A stretch of DNA of 64,000 nucleotides from Blautia sp. (GTDB taxonomy: Bacteria; Bacillota; Clostridia; Lachnospirales; Lachnospiraceae), in assembly GCA_017515325.1 (NCBI GenBank), contig JAFWGA010000063.1, positions 25,482 to 89,481 of the forward strand, read 5' to 3'. Shown here piece by piece: positions 59,186-64,000 of the stretch. A program made the position numbers and the translations under genes. The notes below the pieces were generated by a model. The model saw nothing but the letters and a program-made list of their open reading frames with translations, had not been told where the DNA came from and made no database searches. Numbering within the stretch: the first letter of the stretch is position 1; every line of letters starts with the position of its first letter.

Positions 59186-60232
59186 TTATTTTTTCTTTGA
59201 CTGTTTCTTGCCTGAAGCTGATTTGTCCTGTTTTTTGTCGGACTTTTTCTCGTCAGACTTATCGCCCTTTTTATCTGCTGCTTCTATCATGGCGAGCTCT
59301 CCATAGATAACGGAATCATCTCCCAGGGCAGCCTGTTTGATATCTACGGTGGAGCGAATCGAAGGCATACAGTAACGGTCTACCTCGGCGAGAACCTTTT
59401 CCAGGAAGATATCTCCGACCGCTTCAATCACACCGCCGCCATAGATAACGATATCCGGAGAGAAGGTATTGATCATATTTCCGGTGGCAATGGCCAGGTA
59501 ATGGCAGGCGCGATCTACAGCCTCCTGGGCTACAACATCTTTTTCCTCCAGTGCTTTCTTCAAGAACTTGCTGCGGAAAACACCGTTGCTGATATTGTCA
59601 GCGATGATGCTCTTTCTGCCGCGGGCAGCCTGCTGACTGATATAGGCAGTCATGCCTTTCTTACTGGCGAAGGCTTCCAGGCATCCTCTCTGACCGCAAT
59701 TGCACAGAGGGCCTTCCGGATCAAGGATCATATGACCGTATTCGCCGGCTTTAAATTTATTGCCTGTATAGAGTTTGCCGTTAAGGATCAGGCCTCCACC
59801 CATACCAGTGCCAACGAAGAAACCGACTACGTTTTTATATCCCTTTGCCGCACCGAACTTATACTCGCCCAACACACCTAGGTTCACATCGTTGCCGATA
59901 TAGAAGGGTACGCCAAACTTATTCTCCATAGGAGTCTTGATATCATAGTCTCTCCAGGGAAGGTTGGGCGTAAAAAGAACGATCCCTGAATCCTGGTCGA
60001 TGACGCCTGGGGCACATGCGGCAATGGCATGCAGCTTTTTTTTGTTGATTCCGGATTCCTTGATCATCTGATCCACAACACCGATGATTACCTGTTCGAT
60101 ATTTTCGGTCTTGTCACCACCCTCTGTCGTCTTTTTTTTCAGTCGGTAGATAATCTCCCTGTTCTCATCAAAGATTACGCCAAGCACTTTTGTTCCGCCA
60201 ACATCAAGACATATATTGTAGTAACTGGACAT
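59186..60232 (-). CDS. ROK-family sugar kinase (glucokinase-like)
   Basis: A 348-residue kinase. Phosphate motif CLDVGGTKVLGVIFDEN, active-site region NDVNLGVLGEYKFGAAKGY, GTGMGGGLILNGKLY, GEYGHMILDPEGPLCNCGQR and the zinc motif CNCGQRGCLEAFAS are seen. ATG at 60232 follows GAGGAGGGTATGAG. The C-terminal 30 residues are a lysine/aspartate-rich tail (KKGDKSDEKKSDKKQDK), unusual for the family and perhaps disordered. Likely phosphorylates glucose, N-acetylmannosamine or a similar hexose. Confidence 0.9.
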   Translation of the reverse strand: MSSYYNICLDVGGTKVLGVIFDENREIIYRLKKKTTEGGDKTENIEQVIIGVVDQMIKESGINKKKLHAIAACAPGVIDQDSGIVLFTPNLPWRDYDIKTPMENKFGVPFYIGNDVNLGVLGEYKFGAAKGYKNVVGFFVGTGMGGGLILNGKLYTGNKFKAGEYGHMILDPEGPLCNCGQRGCLEAFASKKGMTAYISQQAARGRKSIIADNISNGVFRSKFLKKALEEKDVVAQEAVDRACHYLAIATGNMINTFSPDIVIYGGGVIEAVGDIFLEKVLAEVDRYCMPSIRSTVDIKQAALGDDSVIYGELAMIEAADKKGDKSDEKKSDKKQDKSASGKKQSKKK

Positions 60233-60497
60233 CTCATACCCTCCTCGTCTATAAAGGTATTTCTGGCTTGCAATTTCTGACTGACAGATGCTAGTCTCAT
60301 GGTTCTTTATCATGAAAAAAAACCATACTATTCCTACACGTGTTCCTTCACAATTACAAATAACCAAGGAAACAAGGAACTTTCATCTGTTTTTTAGCAT
60401 ATTTCCATAAATTTTATTATACGCAAATATGTCAGAAAAGCAAGACTTTATTTCGATTGTACTGAGTGCCTGCATGAATAAAGGGGATAATATCATT

Positions 60498-61295
60498 TCA
60501 CAGTCTGTCGGCCTTATTCTTGCTTTTATCCACCGCATGGATGACTGCTGCCCTGAAACCGTCTTCTTCAAGAGATTGGACGCCTTCGATTGTCGTTCCT
60601 GCCGGAGAGCATACATTATCCTTGAGAATCGCAGGATGCATGCCTTCATCCAATAAAAGCTTCGCGCTGCCATAGACTGTCCAGGCTGCGATCTGTATGG
60701 CACTGGCCCGGGTCAGACCATGTTTGACACCGGCATCAGCCAGAGCCTCCACAAACATGGCAACGTAGGCAGGACCTCCACCGGAAAGACCTGTGATGAG
60801 TGAAAACAGATGCTCCGGGATCCATTGTGTCAGACCAAGAGCCTTAAACCACTTTTCTGCCAGCTCTTTTTCGACAGGTAAAGCATCGGTGTCGGCATTG
60901 AGGCCGAAAACACCTGCGCCGACCATAGCAGGTGTATTTGGCATGACACGAAGGACACGGATATCTTCTCTTCCTAATTCTTCTTTGATCGCTGCGGTAG
61001 AATAACCGGCTACAATCGATATGACAAGCTTACCGGCGGCAGTCTTCCCCAGCTTTTCCCATACAGGCTTTACATATTGAGGTTTTACAGCGACAAGTAT
61101 TATTTCACTATCATGAGACAGGGCTTCCTCGCTGTCGTAGATCAGACTTCCCAAACCGGCCGCTCTATCCCTGACACTCTCAAGGGGATCAAAAACGCCT
61201 GTCTCGCAGGCCTTCAGAGTCTGTGATTGCAGCAGGCCTTTTAGGATGGCATAGCCCATATTTCCGTTTCCAATAAAGCCAAGCTTAACACTCAT
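60498..61295 (-). CDS. proC: Pyrroline-5-carboxylate reductase
   Basis: A 265-residue enzyme reducing pyrroline-5-carboxylate to proline with NAD(P)H. The Rossmann motif is FIGNGNMGYAILKGLL; VKPQYVKPV, RVMPNTPAMVGAG and the signature SAKLLLDEGMHPAILKDNVC with SPAGTTIEGV are typical. ATG at 61295. Gap 60233-60497 carries no further gene. Confidence 0.93.
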   Translation of the reverse strand: MSVKLGFIGNGNMGYAILKGLLQSQTLKACETGVFDPLESVRDRAAGLGSLIYDSEEALSHDSEIILVAVKPQYVKPVWEKLGKTAAGKLVISIVAGYSTAAIKEELGREDIRVLRVMPNTPAMVGAGVFGLNADTDALPVEKELAEKWFKALGLTQWIPEHLFSLITGLSGGGPAYVAMFVEALADAGVKHGLTRASAIQIAAWTVYGSAKLLLDEGMHPAILKDNVCSPAGTTIEGVQSLEEDGFRAAVIHAVDKSKNKADRL

Positions 61296-61470
61296 AGCTT
61301 TCTCCTCCTCTTAGATGAATCTTCATCTTTTTTAATCAGCATTTGTGATTCGTAGTTTTCCAAAAGAATATTTTATGGTTCTGTCACTACATATGGCTGG
61401 CAAAATGCCAAATCGTTTTTATATATTATAACCCAGCCGTTTATCTTGGTAAAGTAAGGGATTTGTGTTT

Positions 61471-61499
61471 TTGACAATGATGCAGGCGTGTGATAGGAT
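61471..61499 (+). promoter_or_regulatory. Promoter of the aminotransferase gene
   Basis: TTGACA, 17 bases, TAGGAT. Confidence 0.7.
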
Positions 61500-61531
61500 A
61501 TACCATACTGAAAAAAGAAAGGAGTTTTACC

Positions 61532-62695
61532 ATGAGGTTTTCTCATAGGTTGGACAGATTTGGTGAAGAAATATTTGCCGCTTTAAACAGAAGGAAGCTG
61601 GAACTGGAAAGACAAGGAAAGAAAATCTATAATCTGAGCATCGGCACTCCTGATTTTGCACCGCCTGCTCATGTCATAAAAGCGCTTACCGATGCAGCGA
61701 GTGATCCGGTCTGCTGGAAATATTCTCTCAGGGATCTTCCTGAGCTTCTGGATGCTGTATGTGATTATTATAAGACAAGATTTGATGTGAATATTTTGCC
61801 AGAACAGGTTATGAGCTGTTATGGTACTCAGGAGGGGGTAGGACACCTGGCCCTGGCTTTATGTGACGCCGGTGATACTGTGCTGCTTCCTGATCCCTGC
61901 TATCCTGTATTTCAGGCAGGTAGTCTTTTGGCGGAAGCAGAACCCTGGTACTATCCACTTTCGGCTGAGAACCATTTTCTGCCTCATTTGGAAGATATTC
62001 CGGAAGACATTGCCAGAAAAGCAAAATATATGATTGTCAGTCTTCCGGCAAATCCTGTCGGATCCATTGCTGTGCCAGGTATATACGAAAAAATCGTGGC
62101 ATGGGCTAAGAAATATGATGTTTTGATTATTCATGACAATGCCTATAGTGATATTATCTTTGACGGTAATAGAGGGCAAAGTTTTCTAAAGACGCCAGGT
62201 GCCATAGATGTGGGTGTTGAATTTTTCAGTCTTTCCAAATCCTTTAATGTCACCGGTGCCCGGATCAGTTTCCTGATCGGTAGAAAGGATGTCATCGATG
62301 CCGTTAGTCTTCTTCGCAGCCAGATCGATTTTGGTATGTTTCTTCCCATACAGAAGGCAGCTATTGCTGCGCTGAAGGGGCCACTGGATCGTGTGGCGGA
62401 ACAATGTCTGGATTATCAGGATCGAAGAGATGCCTTATGCAAAGGTGCCAGATTAATCGGATGGGACATTCCGGATACAAAGGGAAGTATGTTTGTATGG
62501 GCACCAATACCTGGCAGGTATCAGTCCAGTATGGACTTCTGCCTGGATCTTCTCGAAAAAGCAGGTGTTTTGTGTACTCCTGGATCAAGCTTTGGTCCCC
62601 ACGGAGAAGGATATGTTCGTTTTGCCCTTGTCCTTCCTCCGGATAAAATCAGAGAAGCGCTCCATAGTATAAAAGAAAGCGGAATAATAGGGTAG
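61532..62695 (+). CDS. Class I/II aminotransferase
   Basis: A 387-residue PLP-dependent enzyme with LSIGTPDFAPPAHVI, YGTQEGVGHLALALC, LPDPCYPVF, SLPANPVGSIAV, DNAYSDIIFDG and the PLP lysine in FFSLSKSFNVTGARISF. It resembles LL-diaminopimelate or aspartate/alanine aminotransferase-like proteins; the substrate is uncertain. ATG at 61532 follows AAAGGAGTTTTACC. The last codon and TAG stop lie inside the start of an intergenic repeat (62690-62773). Confidence 0.9.
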   Translation: MRFSHRLDRFGEEIFAALNRRKLELERQGKKIYNLSIGTPDFAPPAHVIKALTDAASDPVCWKYSLRDLPELLDAVCDYYKTRFDVNILPEQVMSCYGTQEGVGHLALALCDAGDTVLLPDPCYPVFQAGSLLAEAEPWYYPLSAENHFLPHLEDIPEDIARKAKYMIVSLPANPVGSIAVPGIYEKIVAWAKKYDVLIIHDNAYSDIIFDGNRGQSFLKTPGAIDVGVEFFSLSKSFNVTGARISFLIGRKDVIDAVSLLRSQIDFGMFLPIQKAAIAALKGPLDRVAEQCLDYQDRRDALCKGARLIGWDIPDTKGSMFVWAPIPGRYQSSMDFCLDLLEKAGVLCTPGSSFGPHGEGYVRFALVLPPDKIREALHSIKESGIIG

Positions 62696-62773
62696 AGGGA
62701 GGCACAGCCGGCACTCTGCCCCACGGCGGGACGCCGGTCTCCGACAGTTGACATCTTCCAGCGCCCCTGCCAT
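62690..62773 (+). repeat. ~85-bp structured intergenic element, copy C
   Basis: Starts gggtagagggaggcac and ends cctgccat, very close to copy B at both ends, more diverged in the central stem. It supplies the stop codon of the aminotransferase gene and leads into a terminator. Confidence 0.65.
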
Positions 62774-62821
62774 AAAAAAAGGCGAACAGAAGAGACGTCT
62801 TATGATCTCTCTGTTCGCCTT
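62774..62821. terminator. Bidirectional terminator
   Basis: AGGCGAACAG / CTGTTCGCCT around an AGAGACG-type inner stem; seven T residues follow on the minus strand. It serves the aminotransferase and the GG-leader protein genes. Confidence 0.8.
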
Positions 62822-62842
62822 AGCATATAAAACTGGTAATAA

Positions 62843-63139
62843 TCAGAAGAAGGAAATGTAACGGGAATCAACCCATCCAACTACTCCATGAGCAGAACCC
62901 CAGATATAATTTCCCTGCTTTTCATCAACGTTAACACTGAAGATCTCACCTGGCTGAATCTTGACAAGAATATTGCCGTCGTCATAACAAGCCTGGCTTC
63001 TGAGAGCAAGGAAAGTACCGGGAACTACATTCGCTCTTACACTTTTCCAATTGCCATAATAATAGCCGTTACCACCGCTTACTTTCTCAAGTTCGTCTTC
63101 GTTAAGATTATTTTCTCTGCAAAGTTCATCATTCATCAT
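62843..63139 (-). CDS. SH3-domain protein with a double-glycine leader
   Basis: A 98-residue protein. The first 23 residues match a bacteriocin-type leader ending NEDELEKVSGG, the site cut by C39 peptidase ABC transporters. The remaining 75 residues start NGYYYGNWKS and form a bacterial SH3-like domain: FLALRSQACYDDGNILVKI, then GEIFSVNVDE and GVVGWVDSRYISFF. Two cysteines only. ATG at 63139 follows ACAGGAGGAAAATAGA. No C39 transporter, modification enzyme or immunity gene is present in the window. It may be an exported wall-binding peptide or bacteriocin-like product (inference). Confidence 0.8.
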   Translation of the reverse strand: MMNDELCRENNLNEDELEKVSGGNGYYYGNWKSVRANVVPGTFLALRSQACYDDGNILVKIQPGEIFSVNVDEKQGNYIWGSAHGVVGWVDSRYISFF

Positions 63140-63253
63140 TCTATTTTCCTCCTGTCATCCGACGTATTGTTTTTTCTCTCACATTTATATACGAAGAAAG
63201 CTCCAAATAGCTACGCGAATACTGAACGAAAATATTACATGAGATTTCGAGAA

Positions 63254-63298
63254 TAAAAAAAAAGCTCCGAACCTACCCGAAAAGTATGTTCGTAAGCC
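63254..63298 (-). terminator. Terminator after tRNA-Phe (end of rRNA/tRNA transcript)
   Basis: On the minus strand an imperfect GCTTACGAAC / GTTCGGAGC stem is followed by nine T residues. Confidence 0.75.
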
Positions 63299-63307
63299 TT
63301 TTATCAA

Positions 63308-63380
<73 letters not shown>

Positions 63381-63402
63381 GAAACGACCATATTCCATTT
63401 AG

Positions 63403-63476
63403 TAGCGGGGATAGGATTTGAACCTATGACCTTCGGGTTATGAGCCCGACGAGCTTCCAGACTGCTCCACCCCGCG
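63403..63476 (-). tRNA. tRNA-fMet (CAT)
   Basis: 74 bases. The anticodon stem ends in GGG/CCC (GGGCTCATAACCC), the initiator hallmark, and the first acceptor pair is unpaired (C1-U72). Confidence 0.93.
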
Positions 63477-63486
63477 TCAACATAAA

Positions 63487-63568
63487 TGGGTGGAGAAGGA
63501 TTCGAACCTTCGAAGGCGTCGCCAACAGATTTACAGTCTGCCCCCTTTGGCCACTCGGGAATCCACCC
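63487..63568 (-). tRNA. tRNA-Tyr (GTA)
   Basis: 82 bases with a long variable arm; acceptor GGGTGGA/TCCACCC and anticodon loop CTGTAAA. Confidence 0.95.
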
Positions 63569-63623
63569 ATATTTTGACCTTTTCCATATAACCGGAATCA
63601 GTCCTTTGCCATTTCTGGCTGAA

Positions 63624-63696
63624 TGGGGCCTACAGGGCTCGAACCTGTGACCCCCTGCTTGTAAGGCAGGTGCTCTCCCAGCTGAGCTAAGACCCC
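63624..63696 (-). tRNA. tRNA-Thr (TGT)
   Basis: 73 bases; acceptor GGGGTCT/AGGCCCC with a G-U-type mismatch, anticodon stem CCTGC/GCAGG with loop CTTGTAA. Confidence 0.93.
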
Positions 63697-63755
63697 ATAA
63701 AAATTCTCCATCTTTGGAAATAGGATAGAAAACGACATCCCTTCCTCTGATGAAA

Positions 63756-63829
63756 CGACCCAGATGAGACTCGAACTCACGACCTCCGCCGTGACAGGGC
63801 GGCGCTCTAACCAACTGAGCCACTGGGCC
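63756..63829 (-). tRNA. tRNA-Asp (GTC)
   Basis: 74 bases; acceptor GGCCCAG/CTGGGTC, anticodon loop CTGTCAC, discriminator G. First tRNA after the 23S gene. Confidence 0.95.
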
Positions 63830-63929
63830 ACGAAGATATACACAATACCTTCAAAACTGCACACGTGTTTTCCTGAATCAAGCTGGAATTCTTTCCCGGC
63901 AGAATCTTCTGCCAGGCAAGCCTTCCTTA

Positions 63930-64000
63930 AGGTCAAGCCCTCGACCGATTAGTAGCAGTCAGCTCCATACATTGCTGTACTTCCACCCCTGCCCTATCTA
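63930..64000 (-). rRNA. 23S ribosomal RNA, 3' end only
   Basis: The minus strand ends CTAATCGGTCGAGGGCTTGACC, split here as CTAATCGGTCG then AGGGCTTGACC, the well-known 3' terminus of 23S rRNA; the rest lies beyond the right edge. The 3' boundary is uncertain by a few bases. A processing-type spacer of about 100 bases separates it from tRNA-Asp, and it contains no 5S gene. Confidence 0.9.

Overview
The window looks like a chromosomal segment of an anaerobic, moderate-GC Clostridia, most likely a Lachnospiraceae relative. Pointers are the 2-hydroxyacyl-CoA dehydratase-type iron-sulfur operon, LL-diaminopimelate aminotransferase (DapL), an FMN/FAD flavoprotein reductase with a Tat-like signal, a corrinoid-activation ATPase, split transketolase, DegV, ANTAR and HD-GYP proteins, and the 23S/tRNA block at the right edge. 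One oddity for a Firmicute is that all three ABC solute-binding proteins have plain signal peptides with no lipobox cysteine.

Layout. 1-5144 (minus): pentose-type sugar operon: D-lyxose isomerase, ABC ATPase, permease, binding protein, pentulose-phosphate epimerase, behind a strong promoter with two palindromes. 5548-10835 (minus): second sugar ABC system (binding protein, two permeases, no ATPase), an EamA exporter and a ROK repressor. 10983-11789: arylamine N-acetyltransferase. 11967-16718 (minus): livHMGF plus binding protein. 17020-21161 (minus): dapL, glutamine synthetase, ANTAR protein and DegV, preceded by a leader with two hexaloop hairpins and a terminator, which reads as an ANTAR antitermination target. 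21361-23323: two-component system. 23458-28786 (minus): five-gene redox operon (two dehydratase-type subunits, one lacking the usual cluster cysteines, a membrane polyferredoxin, the ATPase activator and a SafE/DsbD-like membrane protein). 29089-31150 (plus): Fur-family regulator and ZnuCB-like importer without a binding protein.

31162-46700: accessory genes (MATE pump, Ig-like protein, HD-GYP phosphodiesterase, secreted protein, PHP phosphoesterase, ferredoxin-type aldo/keto reductase, a MATE remnant, clostripain protease, flavoprotein reductase, methyltransferase, TIM-barrel protein, VanW protein, YqeG-type phosphatase). 46920-49654: two-gene unit of an AAA+ ATPase with a C-terminal RyR domain and a PPP-family phosphatase, a good candidate for an undescribed signalling or conflict system. 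49747-53678: split transketolase, a second MATE pump, a DUF2284 protein. 53979-57104: remnant of an oligopeptide ABC ATPase, a secreted SH3 protein, and a fusion of an ECF S-component-like membrane domain to HAMP and SpoIIE phosphatase. 57212-62695: corrinoid activator, ROK kinase, proC and an aminotransferase. 62843-63139: SH3 protein with a double-glycine leader. 63308-64000 (minus): 23S rRNA 3' end followed by Asp, Thr, Tyr, fMet and Phe tRNAs, with no 5S gene between.

Several short intergenic repeat families recur, the clearest being an ~85-bp structured element in three copies next to terminators. Functions are inferred from sequence motifs alone; no database search was possible.
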